The notes under the pieces are model-generated. The model did no database searches. It was not told the origin of the DNA and saw only the letters and a list, made by a program, of their open reading frames with translations. A DNA stretch of 50,395 nt from an uncultured delta proteobacterium (GTDB taxonomy: Bacteria > Myxococcota_A > Polyangia > Polyangiales > Ga0077539): positions 1-50,395 of the forward strand of contig CAIMWA010000211.1 of NCBI GenBank assembly GCA_903845045.1. The letters are read 5' to 3'. Both the position numbers and the translations under genes were made by a program. Below, in pieces: positions 24,851 to 33,837 of the stretch; the first letter of the stretch is position 1; every line of letters starts with the position of its first letter.

Positions 24851-26227
24851 ATGTTCACGACTCTGTTCAGGCTGTTCCAGGGCCAGAAGGCCTTCGATTC
24901 CATGCCGGGGCCGCCGCCGTTCCCGCTGCTCGGCAACGTGCTCGACTTCATCGGCAAGACCGACCGCCCCTGGGAGGTCTTCGCCGAATACGGCCGCAAG
25001 CACGGCGGCATGTGCGTGTTCTGGACCTTCGGCGAGCCGGCCGTGGTGCTGAACGACGCGGCGCTCATCGAGGAGCTGCTCGTCACCCGCCGCGAGCACT
25101 TCTACAAGGACTCGCCGTGCCCGGAGCTCGTGCCGGTGCTCACCATGTCGAGCCCGAACATCAACAACGGCGAGGCGTGGACGAAGCTCCACGACATCGC
25201 GCCGCTGGTGCAGCCCTACGCGCGGGAGTGGATGGAGCGCCAGCGCACGCCGGTGCTCGAGCACGTGCGCGCCCGCGCCCGGGAGCTCGCGGCGGTGGCC
25301 GTCGACAAGCCGTTCATGGTGCTCCCTGAGACCGAGAAGCTGATGTTCGACTGCTTCTCGCTGGGCGCCATCGGGCGCGTGCTGCCGCAGTCCGCGTACG
25401 ACGACTTCATGCGCGTGGCGACGTACGGGAGCGACCGCATGAAGGCCAGCGGCACGCCGAGCGCGGAGCTTCCTCCCGACGGCCGCGACGCGCGCGAGCG
25501 ATGGATCGACGAGTTCTCCTTCGCGATCAAGAACGACCGCGCGAAGCCCCGCGCCAACGCCTGGGACCTGCTCGCGACGGTGCTCCGCCACGGGACGACG
25601 CTCGACGACCGCGACCTTGCCGCGGAGCTCGGCAACATCTTCTACGGCGGTGATTTCTCGGGCCCGTCGACGCTCGTGTCGGCGCTCTGGCTGCTCACGC
25701 AGCACCCCGCCGAGGCCGCGAAGCTCCGCGCCGCGCTGGGCGCCCTCGACGGCTCCGTGGCGTCGTTGATGGCGTGCACGGCGCTCGACCAGGTGCTCCG
25801 CGAGGCCATGCGCCTGCTCCCGGCGGTGACGCTCTGGGGCCGCCGCGTGCTGCCCGACGCGCCGACGACGCTGGGCGGACGGGAGCTCCCCGCGCACACC
25901 AAGATCTACCTCACGAGCTGGCGGCTGCACCGCGACGCCACGGTGTACCCCGACCCCGACGCGTTCCGCCCGGAGCGATGGACTCCGGAGCTCGTCGCGA
26001 AGAGCCCGTACGCGGGCAGCGGGTATTTCTTTCCCCTCGGCATGGGGCCGCGCACGTGCCTCGGCGGGCACTACGTGGTGTTCCTGCTGAAGCTCATGCT
26101 GTCCGAGCTCGCCGGCCCCTTCGAGGTCACCTGCGGCAAGGACCAGCCCTACGACGCGGGGCAGACCTTCTTCTTCGGCACGCGCATGCCCGCGGGCCTC
26201 AAGGCGACGGTGCGTTCGACTCCGTGA
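24851..26227 (+). CDS. Cytochrome P450
   Basis: The protein has 458 aa, starting at ATG 24851 just after GGAGG. An N-terminal amphipathic segment and Pro-rich hinge (MPGPPPFPLLGN) resemble CYP families of eukaryotic/class-II appearance. The I-helix is GGDFSGPST (266-274). The ExxR motif is E318-A-M-R321, followed by the PERF-type FRPERW (372-377). The heme loop is PLGMGPRTCLGG with ligand C403; the usual Phe seven residues before Cys is Leu. Typical substrates are lipids or sterol-like molecules, unknown here. No ferredoxin or reductase is adjacent. The last 29 bp overlap, tail to tail, the end of the giant kinase gene. Confidence 0.93.
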   Translation: MFTTLFRLFQGQKAFDSMPGPPPFPLLGNVLDFIGKTDRPWEVFAEYGRKHGGMCVFWTFGEPAVVLNDAALIEELLVTRREHFYKDSPCPELVPVLTMSSPNINNGEAWTKLHDIAPLVQPYAREWMERQRTPVLEHVRARARELAAVAVDKPFMVLPETEKLMFDCFSLGAIGRVLPQSAYDDFMRVATYGSDRMKASGTPSAELPPDGRDARERWIDEFSFAIKNDRAKPRANAWDLLATVLRHGTTLDDRDLAAELGNIFYGGDFSGPSTLVSALWLLTQHPAEAAKLRAALGALDGSVASLMACTALDQVLREAMRLLPAVTLWGRRVLPDAPTTLGGRELPAHTKIYLTSWRLHRDATVYPDPDAFRPERWTPELVAKSPYAGSGYFFPLGMGPRTCLGGHYVVFLLKLMLSELAGPFEVTCGKDQPYDAGQTFFFGTRMPAGLKATVRSTP

Positions 26228-29200
26228 CCGTTGCGGCCGCCGCGCGCACGCCGGCGAGCCAGGCCTTGCACCGCTCCGTGAGCGACGTGAAGCGCACCAC
26301 GAACGCACCCTCCGCGAGCCCCGTTCGCGCGAGCACCTTCGCGTAGATGTCGTCGCCGGGCGCGCCGTCGCCGGTGAGGCGCAGGCGCAGGTCCGTCAGC
26401 GGCGCGGGCACGACGTCGGCGTGGAGCTCGGCCTCGGTCTCCGACAGGCGCGCGATGGCGGCGTGCCGCGGGGCGCCGACGATCTCCTTGCCGCGGAGCT
26501 CCCACAGCGCCACGGCGATGGCCTCCCGCGCTTCGACGAGCGGGCGCGGCGCGTGGTCGACGGCGACGTCGTAGGGCGCCCCGATGCCGCTCACCTCGTA
26601 GATGTCGATGGGCCGCGACGCGCCCTTGGGCTCGACGGTGAAGCGCGCGTCCACGCGCACCGGCGCGCGCACGGCCGCGAGGGTGTCGCCGGAGATCAGC
26701 ACCTGGCCCCCGACGGTGTACGACTCGATGCGCCCGGCGAGGTTCACGCCGCTGCCCACGACGCCGTACTTGGCGCGCTTCTGCGAGCCGATGTTCCCCA
26801 CGACGACGTCGCCGGTGTTGAGGCCGATGCCCATCTCGACCTGCGGAAGGCCGTTGTCGCGGTTCCACGCGTTCACGCGGGTCATGGCGACCTGCATCGA
26901 GAGGGCGCACGCCACCGCGCGCTCGGCGTCGTCGTCGCGCAGCAGCGGCGCGCCGAACACCGTGAGGATCGCGTCGCCGATGAACTCGTCGATGGTGCCC
27001 TGGTACTTCAGGATCACCTCGGTCATCTCGCTGAGGAAGTTGTTGATCAGCTTCACCACCTGCTCTGGCGAGAGGCGCTCGGAGAACGCCGAGAAGCCGC
27101 GCAGGTCGGCGAGCATGATGGTGACGCGGCGGTTCTCGCCGCCGAGCGCGAGGCCCTCGGGCGTCTCGAGGATGCTGTCGACGACCTCGTTGGACACGTA
27201 GCGCCCGAAGGTGTGCCGGATGAAGCGGTTGCGGAGCTCGAGCTGCTCGGTGCGCTCGCGCACCTTGTGCTCGAGGGTCTCGTAGAGCTCGGCGTTCGCG
27301 ATGGAAACCGCGATCTGCCCCGAGAGCAGGTCGAGCACGCGCGTGCGGTCGCGGGTGAAGGCCCCGGTGGCGAGGTTGTTCTCGAGGTACAGCACCCCCG
27401 CGAGGGAGCCCTGCCGCAGCACCGGACCACACAGCACCGACCGCGGGTGCCGCGCGACGATGTACGGGTCCGCGCGAAAGCGCTCGTCGGCCGTCGCGTC
27501 GTCGAGCACCACCGCCATGCGCGTACGGGCCACGAGGTGCACGATGGACGTCGGCACCACGGGCACGCCCTCGTCCACGGCATCGAGCGGAACGGACTGG
27601 AGCACCCGGGTCTCCGCGCCGGCCTCGCCGAAGGCCTCGATGCGCAGCGTTCCGCCGCGGTCGAGGAGCAGCATGCCCCGCTGCGCCGCGGCGTTCTCGA
27701 GCACCACGCCCATCATCCGCTCGAGGAGCCCGGCGAGCACGACCTCGCTCGAGATCGCCTGCGAGGCCCGCAGCACGCTCGCGATGTCGAGGGTGCCCGC
27801 GATGGAGTCGACGGTGGTGGTCACCCCCGCCGCGACGGTGGCCCCGCGCGCGGGAACGATCGACGCGACGAGGAGCCCGCCGTGCCGCGCCTCGAGGTCC
27901 CGCACCTTGCGCAGAGCGCCCCAGACCTCGTACGCGTGCCGCGCCTTGCGAAGGTACTCGGCAGCGACCTCGCGCTCGCCCTCGACCAGCCACGACTCGG
28001 CGAAGAGCTCGCAGGCCAGCGCCTCTTCATGCACCGCGCCGTTGCGACGGGCCAGCGTGATGGCCTCGCGGTAGTGCGCGCGGGCGGCCGTGGCCCGGCC
28101 CTCGACGCGCGCCCGCTCGCCGGCGAGCAGGGCGACCTTGTGGTCGTTGTTCATCGGGGCGAAGCGCGCGTAGCGCCGCAGGCGAAGCTCGTCGCGGCCG
28201 GCGAGGAGGCGCAGCTTCGCGGCCTCCACGGGGTCCGCATCGGCGGCCATGGCGAGGGCGTTCATGGCCTCGTAGAACGCCAGCGACGTCAGCATGAACG
28301 ACGCGAAGTGCTGCTCCTCGAAGCGCCGCGAGAGGGCGAAGCGGGCGCGGGCGCGGGCGTGGTCGCGGCCCAGGTACGCGAGCACGCCGTCGGCGAGCGT
28401 GGCGTACGCGATGGCGATCTGGTTGCCGCTCTCGAGAAAGCCCGGGAGCCCGCGGTCGAGGTCGAAGAGCTCGCCGGAGCACGCGAAGGGCGTGTCGCCC
28501 GACGACACCAGGTTGCGCGCCCCCTGCACCCAGCTGTCCATGAGCGGCCAGGAGTTCACCTGCTTCGAGGCGTGCAGCCACCGCAGGCCCTCGTCGAAGC
28601 GCGCGAGCAGGTCGTTGAGCTCGGCGCCCGCGAGCACGCCCATGCTGAAGCCCTGCAGCAGCGCGTACGCCGCGTACTCGATGTCGCCGCCGTCCACCGC
28701 GGGCCGCCAGCTCTCCAGCAGGAACCGCGAGTTCTCCGCGAAGGACGACTTCCACGGCGCGATGAACGTGCCCCAGATCATCGCCATCTTGCCGGCGAGG
28801 TTCGGCGACGGATAGCGCTCGAGCACCTTGAACGCGAGGCGCCCGAACTCGTTGCCGTCGTCGAAGTCCTCGATGGCCCCGCAGAGCATCATCCCGTAGA
28901 GCACGTAGCCGTTGGCGGCGAAGGTGGAGTTCCCGTGCGCGAGCGAGAGCCGCACCATCTCCATCACCAGCAGCAGCATGAGCCGCGGGTTCACGAAGTA
29001 CGTGATCGACGCCATCTGCCGGCACAGGTCGAGCGTCGCCAGGATCTTGGCGTCGCGAAGCTCCGGCAGCGCGAGCAGGTCCATGGGGCGGCGGCGGCCG
29101 ATGGCGAGGCGCGTGCGGGCCATCTCGGCGAGCAGCCGCGGCATGCCGCAGTCCTCGGGCAGGTCCACGCCGAGGTCCGCGAGCACCGGGCGCGCGAGGG

Positions 29201-31763
29201 CCAGCGCGTCCCGCGGGAGCCCCTGCGTCTGCTTCGCCACGATGCGGATGCGCTGCACCGCCACCCGGTCGAGGAGCCCCGGCGCGCGCGCGAGCACCTG
29301 CGAGGCCAGCGCCTCCATCTCGTCGTAGCGCTCGCTCAGGAACATCGCGTGCGCGGCCTCGATGTGCAGCGGCACGACGAAGCCCGCGTCGGTCTCCCAC
29401 GCGTCCGAAGGCAGCAACGAGATCGCCGAGCGGAGGTAGTGCGCAGCCGTCTGCGCGGCCATCGAGGCGAGCGCTCGCCGCCCCGCGCGGTCGTGGATCT
29501 CGGCGAGCTCGCGGCGCTCCTGCGGCGACGTGATGAGCGCCCGCGCCATGTCGAGGTGGTTGGCGATGTCCATGATCGCCTCGTCGCGCTCCTTGGGAGC
29601 GAGGCGCTGGAGCATGAGGCGCCCGACCTGCAGGTGCGTGCGCGTGCGCGCCGCCTCGTCGACGAGCGTGTACGCCGCCTGCTGCACGCGGTCGTGCACG
29701 AAGCGGTACGCCGTCGCGCGGAACGCCTCGCCGGCGAGGGCGTCGTCGTCGAGGGCCTCGACGTACTTGTACGTGTCGTCGAGGGGCAGCACGAAGCCGT
29801 CCTGCAGCGCCTGCGATAGCGAGCGCGCGGTCTGCGACGGTCCCGCGCCGAGCGCGAGGCTCAGCGTCTGGAGGTCGAAGCGGCTGCCGACGCACGCCGC
29901 GACCTCGAGGGTGCGCCGCGTCTCCGGCGGGAGCTCCCGCAGCTTGGCGGCCACGAGCTCGACGACGTTGTCGGTGATGCCGAGGCGGTCGATGCGCGCG
30001 GCGTCCCACACCCAGCGGCCCGACGGAGCGTCGAAATCGATGGCCCCGTCGCGGTACAGCGTGCGGAGGAATTCGCCCACGAAGAACGGGTTCCCGTGCG
30101 TCTTCTCGTGCACGGCGCGGGCGAGCTCGCGGAGCGCCGGCTCGGACTCGTCGCGGTGCAGCGTGTCGGCGACGAGCTGCGTGACCGAGGCCACGTCGAG
30201 CGGCAGCAGCGAGAGGCGGCGCACGGGCTGCGACTCGCGCTCGATGTCGCGCACCGCGGCCATGAGCGGGTGGCTCTCGCTCACCTCGTTGTCGCGGTAC
30301 GCGCCCACCACGAGCAGGTGCCGGGTCTCGGCGTCGCACACGAGCGCGCGCAGCAGCGTGAGCGACGACGGGTCGGCCCACTGCAGGTCGTCGAGGATGA
30401 TCGTGAGCGGGTGCTGCGGCCGCGCGAACACCCGGAGGAACGCGCCGAAGACGCGGTTGAAGCGGTTCTGCGCGTCGCCGGGGTCGAGCTCCTCGACGGG
30501 GCTCTGCGGGCCGATGATGGCGCCGAGCTCGGGCACGACGTCGGTCACCACGCGTCCGTTGCCCGCGAGCGCGCGCTCCAGCGACGAGCGGAACCCCTCG
30601 ACCACCGCGGGCGGCTCCGTGAGCACCTGGCGCACGAGGTCGCGCAGCGCGTCGATGAGCGCCTGGTACGGCAGGTCGCGACGGAACTGGTCGAACTTTC
30701 CCGCGCAGTAGAAGCCCCGGCGCTCGGCGATGGGGCGGTGCACCTCCTGGATGAGCGCCGACTTGCCGATGCCCGAGAAGCCCGCGAGGAGCAGCAGCTC
30801 GCGCCCGCCGGCGGCCGCGCGGTCGAACGCCGCGAGGAGCCGCTCGGTCTCCGCCGCGCGCCCGTAGAGCTTCTGCGGAATTTGGAACCGGTCCGACACG
30901 TCGTCGGCCCCGATCTCGAAGGGGGGAACGCTCGACGCGTCCCACGTGGCGAGGCAGCGCTCGAGGTCGCGCAGCACGCCGAAGGCGCTCTGATAACGGC
31001 TCTCCGCGCGCTTCGCGAGGAGCTTCGCGACGATGTCGGCCAGCGGCGCCGGCACCGACGGGTCGAGGTCCCGCACGTCCGGCGGCGTCACGGCGATGTG
31101 GTCGCGCACGAGCTCCACCGGGTCGACGCTCTCGAACGGGAGCCGCCCGGTGACGAGCTCGAAGAGCGTCACGCCGAAGGAGTAGAGGTCGCTGCGCGAG
31201 TCGATGCTGCGGTTCATGCGCCCGGTCTGCTCGGGCGACAGGTACGCGAGGGAGCCCTCCAGGCTGCTCGCGGCGGTGAGCGACGGGTTCTCCCGCGAGA
31301 GCTGCGACGAGATGCCGAAGTCGATGAGCTTCACCACCCCCGTGCTGCGGTTCAGCACGATGTTCGACGGCTTCACGTCCTTGTGGACGACGTTGGCGCG
31401 GTGCACGTCGGCGAGCGCCGCCGCGACGTCGGCCGCGAGGCGCACGCGGTCGCGCAGCGGCATCTCCAGCATGGGCAGCCGCTCGAGCGAGGCGCCGCCG
31501 AAATCCTCGGTGACCAGGGCCAGCGAGGTGCCCGCCCGAAGCAGCTCCACGTGCTCCACGCAGCGCGGCGACCGGAGCGACTGCCCGATGCGGAACCCGA
31601 GGCGGAAGCTCGCGCGCTTGCGCTCCGACGGGAACGCGTCGCGGAGGAGCTTCACGATCACGGCGCGGTCGTCGGTGCTGCGCCGCGCGCGAAACACCAC
31701 CGTCGCAGGACCTTCGTGCAACTGCTCGCCCAGCGCGTAGCCGGGCACCTCGTACGTTCCCAT
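26199..31763 (-). CDS. Giant Ser/Thr kinase - AAA ATPase - TPR - GAF - class III nucleotide cyclase
   Basis: The protein has 1854 aa. The protein-kinase domain (9-275) has K38, HKDVKPSN (127-134) and DFG (148-150); its Gly loop is weak. A PknK-type AAA_16 module (300-560) has Walker A GFSGIGKSA (328-336) and Walker B LTIILDDLQWAD (453-464). A TPR-like helical region covers about 700-1290, GAF 1325-1490 and a short coiled coil 1490-1515. The cyclase domain (1545-1725) has metal-binding D1553 and D1597 and transition-state N1674/R1678. Glu1593 stands where adenylate cyclases have Lys. A C-terminal domain of unknown type (1735-1850) follows. Kinase and cyclase could relay one input into protein phosphorylation and cyclic nucleotide. 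All cyclase catalytic residues are present. Confidence 0.93.
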   Translation of the reverse strand: MGTYEVPGYALGEQLHEGPATVVFRARRSTDDRAVIVKLLRDAFPSERKRASFRLGFRIGQSLRSPRCVEHVELLRAGTSLALVTEDFGGASLERLPMLEMPLRDRVRLAADVAAALADVHRANVVHKDVKPSNIVLNRSTGVVKLIDFGISSQLSRENPSLTAASSLEGSLAYLSPEQTGRMNRSIDSRSDLYSFGVTLFELVTGRLPFESVDPVELVRDHIAVTPPDVRDLDPSVPAPLADIVAKLLAKRAESRYQSAFGVLRDLERCLATWDASSVPPFEIGADDVSDRFQIPQKLYGRAAETERLLAAFDRAAAGGRELLLLAGFSGIGKSALIQEVHRPIAERRGFYCAGKFDQFRRDLPYQALIDALRDLVRQVLTEPPAVVEGFRSSLERALAGNGRVVTDVVPELGAIIGPQSPVEELDPGDAQNRFNRVFGAFLRVFARPQHPLTIILDDLQWADPSSLTLLRALVCDAETRHLLVVGAYRDNEVSESHPLMAAVRDIERESQPVRRLSLLPLDVASVTQLVADTLHRDESEPALRELARAVHEKTHGNPFFVGEFLRTLYRDGAIDFDAPSGRWVWDAARIDRLGITDNVVELVAAKLRELPPETRRTLEVAACVGSRFDLQTLSLALGAGPSQTARSLSQALQDGFVLPLDDTYKYVEALDDDALAGEAFRATAYRFVHDRVQQAAYTLVDEAARTRTHLQVGRLMLQRLAPKERDEAIMDIANHLDMARALITSPQERRELAEIHDRAGRRALASMAAQTAAHYLRSAISLLPSDAWETDAGFVVPLHIEAAHAMFLSERYDEMEALASQVLARAPGLLDRVAVQRIRIVAKQTQGLPRDALALARPVLADLGVDLPEDCGMPRLLAEMARTRLAIGRRRPMDLLALPELRDAKILATLDLCRQMASITYFVNPRLMLLLVMEMVRLSLAHGNSTFAANGYVLYGMMLCGAIEDFDDGNEFGRLAFKVLERYPSPNLAGKMAMIWGTFIAPWKSSFAENSRFLLESWRPAVDGGDIEYAAYALLQGFSMGVLAGAELNDLLARFDEGLRWLHASKQVNSWPLMDSWVQGARNLVSSGDTPFACSGELFDLDRGLPGFLESGNQIAIAYATLADGVLAYLGRDHARARARFALSRRFEEQHFASFMLTSLAFYEAMNALAMAADADPVEAAKLRLLAGRDELRLRRYARFAPMNNDHKVALLAGERARVEGRATAARAHYREAITLARRNGAVHEEALACELFAESWLVEGEREVAAEYLRKARHAYEVWGALRKVRDLEARHGGLLVASIVPARGATVAAGVTTTVDSIAGTLDIASVLRASQAISSEVVLAGLLERMMGVVLENAAAQRGMLLLDRGGTLRIEAFGEAGAETRVLQSVPLDAVDEGVPVVPTSIVHLVARTRMAVVLDDATADERFRADPYIVARHPRSVLCGPVLRQGSLAGVLYLENNLATGAFTRDRTRVLDLLSGQIAVSIANAELYETLEHKVRERTEQLELRNRFIRHTFGRYVSNEVVDSILETPEGLALGGENRRVTIMLADLRGFSAFSERLSPEQVVKLINNFLSEMTEVILKYQGTIDEFIGDAILTVFGAPLLRDDDAERAVACALSMQVAMTRVNAWNRDNGLPQVEMGIGLNTGDVVVGNIGSQKRAKYGVVGSGVNLAGRIESYTVGGQVLISGDTLAAVRAPVRVDARFTVEPKGASRPIDIYEVSGIGAPYDVAVDHAPRPLVEAREAIAVALWELRGKEIVGAPRHAAIARLSETEAELHADVVPAPLTDLRLRLTGDGAPGDDIYAKVLARTGLAEGAFVVRFTSLTERCKAWLAGVRAAAATVTESNAPSP

Positions 31764-31774
31764 CGCGACCGCGG

Positions 31775-31780
31775 AGCATA
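31775..31780 (-). promoter_or_regulatory. Candidate -10 box TATGCT, 11 nt before ATG 31763
   Basis: TATGCT lies in the 49-nt gap between the phosphodiesterase stop and the giant kinase start, and could give the latter its own promoter. Confidence 0.35.
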
Positions 31781-31812
31781 CGACGACGCCCGCGGAATCC
31801 GACGCTTTCCCG

Positions 31813-32682
31813 TCAGCGCGGCGGTCCTTCGAGGGCGCGCCGCTGCACCCGCCCGGTCCAGTCGGGCGGCACCGCGAGGCCCAGCGCCGCGAGGATCGTC
31901 GCCGCGGTGTCCGTCGTGCGCACGGGGTCGTCGAAGTCTCCGCGCAGCACGCGTCCTCCCCAGGCGATCCACGGGATGTGCAGGTCCTCCGGGGCGTGCG
32001 TGCCGTGGCGCCGGCCGTGGCCGCCGTGGTCGGCGGTGGCCATGACCAGGAAGCGGTCGTGGTCGGCGCGCGCCTCGACGGCGCCGAGCACCGTCGCGAA
32101 GCAGCGGTCCGCGCGGGCGATGGCCTCGAGGTAGTGCGCGCGCATCCACCCGTGGCGGTGCCCGGCGTCATCGGGCTCGGCGAAGTGCACGAAGGTGATG
32201 CCGGGCTGCGCCGACGCGAGGTGCTCCGCCGCCGCGGCCGCCACGCGCTCGCAGGACCAGTGCGGCAGCGACCAACGGTCGAGGCTCCCGGGGATGGCGA
32301 TGTGCCGGAACTTCGTCTTCGCCACGAACATCGCCGTCGACAGCCCGGCGTCGTGCGCGAGGTACATCGCCGTCGGCACGCGGATGAACCCGCGCTCCGG
32401 GCGGAAGTCGTCGAACTCCATCCCGTGCACGCGCACCTCGACGCCGGCGAGCATCGAGCTGTGCGACGGCAGCGTCGACGAGTCGCCCACGGTCTCGGCG
32501 TGCAGCGCCGCGGCGCCCTCGGCGCGCAGACGATGGAGCGTCGGCGCCTGCGCGAGCTCCATGCCGTCGGGCCGCATGCCGTCGAAGCTCACCACCACGA
32601 CGTGGTCGTACGGGCGCTGCGCGGCCTGGGCGGACGCCACCGCGGGCCACGCGACGAAGAGCGCGACGGCGGCGGCCCTCAC
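31813..32682 (-). CDS. Exported type I phosphodiesterase/nucleotide pyrophosphatase-like (alkaline phosphatase fold)
   Basis: The protein has 289 aa with a GTG start and a signal peptide (VRAAAVALFVAWPAVASAQ). Metal-site motifs of the alkaline-phosphatase superfamily are in order: VVVVSFDGMRPDGM; GDSSTLPSHSSMLAG with the nucleophile candidate Thr or Ser; FAEPDDAGHRHG; and MATADHGGHGRRHG. It would hydrolyse a phosphodiester or pyrophosphate outside the cytoplasm. It is shorter than the usual 380-450 aa, lacking the cap inserts. The GTG overlaps the stop of the upstream small membrane protein gene (GTGA), so the pair is coupled. Confidence 0.88.
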   Translation of the reverse strand: MRAAAVALFVAWPAVASAQAAQRPYDHVVVVSFDGMRPDGMELAQAPTLHRLRAEGAAALHAETVGDSSTLPSHSSMLAGVEVRVHGMEFDDFRPERGFIRVPTAMYLAHDAGLSTAMFVAKTKFRHIAIPGSLDRWSLPHWSCERVAAAAAEHLASAQPGITFVHFAEPDDAGHRHGWMRAHYLEAIARADRCFATVLGAVEARADHDRFLVMATADHGGHGRRHGTHAPEDLHIPWIAWGGRVLRGDFDDPVRTTDTAATILAALGLAVPPDWTGRVQRRALEGPPR

Positions 32683-33029
32683 GAGCCCCTCAACGGCGGC
32701 GGCGGCGGCGCCACGCCGGAACGGAAGAACCCCGCGCACAGCACCCACGGCGACGCGCAGCCGACCATCCAGCCGACGGTGTGCGCGGCCGTGCATCCCG
32801 ACGGCACCGCGGCGAGCGTCACGACGACCTGCAGCACCCCGACGAGCAGCGCCGAGATCGCCCAGGGCACCTGGTGTCCCTGCTCCGCCACGCGGTCCCG
32901 CGTGCGCCACGCCGAGGCGACGGCCACGAGGGCAGCGACGCACGCCATCGCCGCCCACTGCTCGGCGCGCGCGGTGTCGATGCACGCGAGGTCCGGCGCT
33001 TCGATCGGGGGAACGGCGACGAGCTGCAC
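32679..33029 (-). CDS. Small multi-pass membrane protein
   Basis: This 116-aa protein has a GTG start and three or so hydrophobic helices: AAMACVAALVAVASA, AISALLVGVLQVVVTLAAVP, and VGWMVGCASPWVLCAGFF. No family is recognised. The stop overlaps the start of the exported phosphodiesterase gene, suggesting joint function. A perfect TGgTACGGT box 9 nt upstream of the GTG, with no Shine-Dalgarno, supports this start. Confidence 0.7.
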   Translation of the reverse strand: MQLVAVPPIEAPDLACIDTARAEQWAAMACVAALVAVASAWRTRDRVAEQGHQVPWAISALLVGVLQVVVTLAAVPSGCTAAHTVGWMVGCASPWVLCAGFFRSGVAPPPPPLRGS

Positions 33030-33038
33030 GGCCGGCGC

Positions 33039-33044
33039 ACCGTA
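33039..33044 (-). promoter_or_regulatory. Extended -10 box TGgTACGGT, 9 nt before GTG 33029
   Basis: The minus strand reads GGTGGTACGGTGCG, the same 14-mer as upstream of 5095. It is the promoter candidate for the membrane protein and phosphodiesterase pair. Confidence 0.5.
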
Positions 33045-33060
33045 CCACCGGCCCGCACGC

Positions 33061-33792
33061 TCACCGCAAGAGCCGCGGCAGCACGTCGCCCGATCGCCCG
33101 GTGACCACCCGCCCGAAGGAGCGCACGTTCTCCGGCGCCTCGAGGTTCACGAGCACGGTCTCCGCGCCGAGGCGGCGGCAGCGGTCAACGAGCCCCGCCG
33201 CCGGGTACACCGCACCCGACGTGCCCGCGGCGAGGAAGATCCAGCGCTTGCCCTTGCAGCCCGCGATGAACGCGTCGATGCGGGCGAGCACCGCGGGGTC
33301 GAGGGCCTCGCCGAACCACACGATGTGCGGGCGCAGCAGCCCGCCGCAGCGGTCGCAGCGCGGGAGGGTCCCGTGGTGCGCGACGCGGTCCTCGAAGGGC
33401 GGGCGGTCGCAGCCCGCGCAGCGCGAAGTGAAGAGGTTGCCGTGCATCTCGACGAGGCGCTCGCTCCCCGCCACCCGGTGCAGCCCGTCGACGTTCTGCG
33501 TCGCGAGGAGGAAGCGGTCGCCGAGGCGGCGCTCGACGTCGGCGAGGGCGGCGTGGCCGGCGTTCGGCACAATCTGCGCGGCTGCCTCGCGACGCAGCGA
33601 GTAGAAGCGCCAGACCAGGGCCGGGTCCGCGGCGAAGCCCTCGGGCGATGCGACGTCCTCGACACGGTGCTGCTCCCACAGCCCGTTGGCGTCGCGAAAG
33701 GTCGGAATGCCGCTCTCCGCCGACACTCCCGCGCCGGTGAGAACGAGCAGCCGGGTGTCGCCGTCGAGGTCTGGCGGGGCGAGAGGGTCCAT
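33061..33792 (-). CDS. cobB: Sir2-family NAD-dependent protein deacylase
   Basis: The protein has 243 aa. NAD-binding motifs are TGAGVSAESGIPTFRD (19-34) and TQNVDGLH (98-105). The catalytic base is H117 in EMHGN. The zinc cysteines are C125, C128, C146 and C149. Y64 and R67 (FYSLR) match the YxxR pair of class III sirtuins (CobB/SIRT5), which remove acidic acyl groups such as succinyl as well as acetyl. It is the only sirtuin in the window. It lies in the same direction as its neighbours, with gaps of 31 and 45 nt. Confidence 0.94.
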   Translation of the reverse strand: MDPLAPPDLDGDTRLLVLTGAGVSAESGIPTFRDANGLWEQHRVEDVASPEGFAADPALVWRFYSLRREAAAQIVPNAGHAALADVERRLGDRFLLATQNVDGLHRVAGSERLVEMHGNLFTSRCAGCDRPPFEDRVAHHGTLPRCDRCGGLLRPHIVWFGEALDPAVLARIDAFIAGCKGKRWIFLAAGTSGAVYPAAGLVDRCRRLGAETVLVNLEAPENVRSFGRVVTGRSGDVLPRLLR

Positions 33793-33837
33793 GCGTGGGG
33801 CGCGCCTCCGTGGGTGCGGCGACGTGCCGCGTCGCCG

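Noticed and set aside
26421..29819. Plus-strand open frame of 1132 codons
   Set aside because: It is antisense to the cyclase/GAF/TPR part of the giant kinase, which has clear catalytic motifs on the minus strand.
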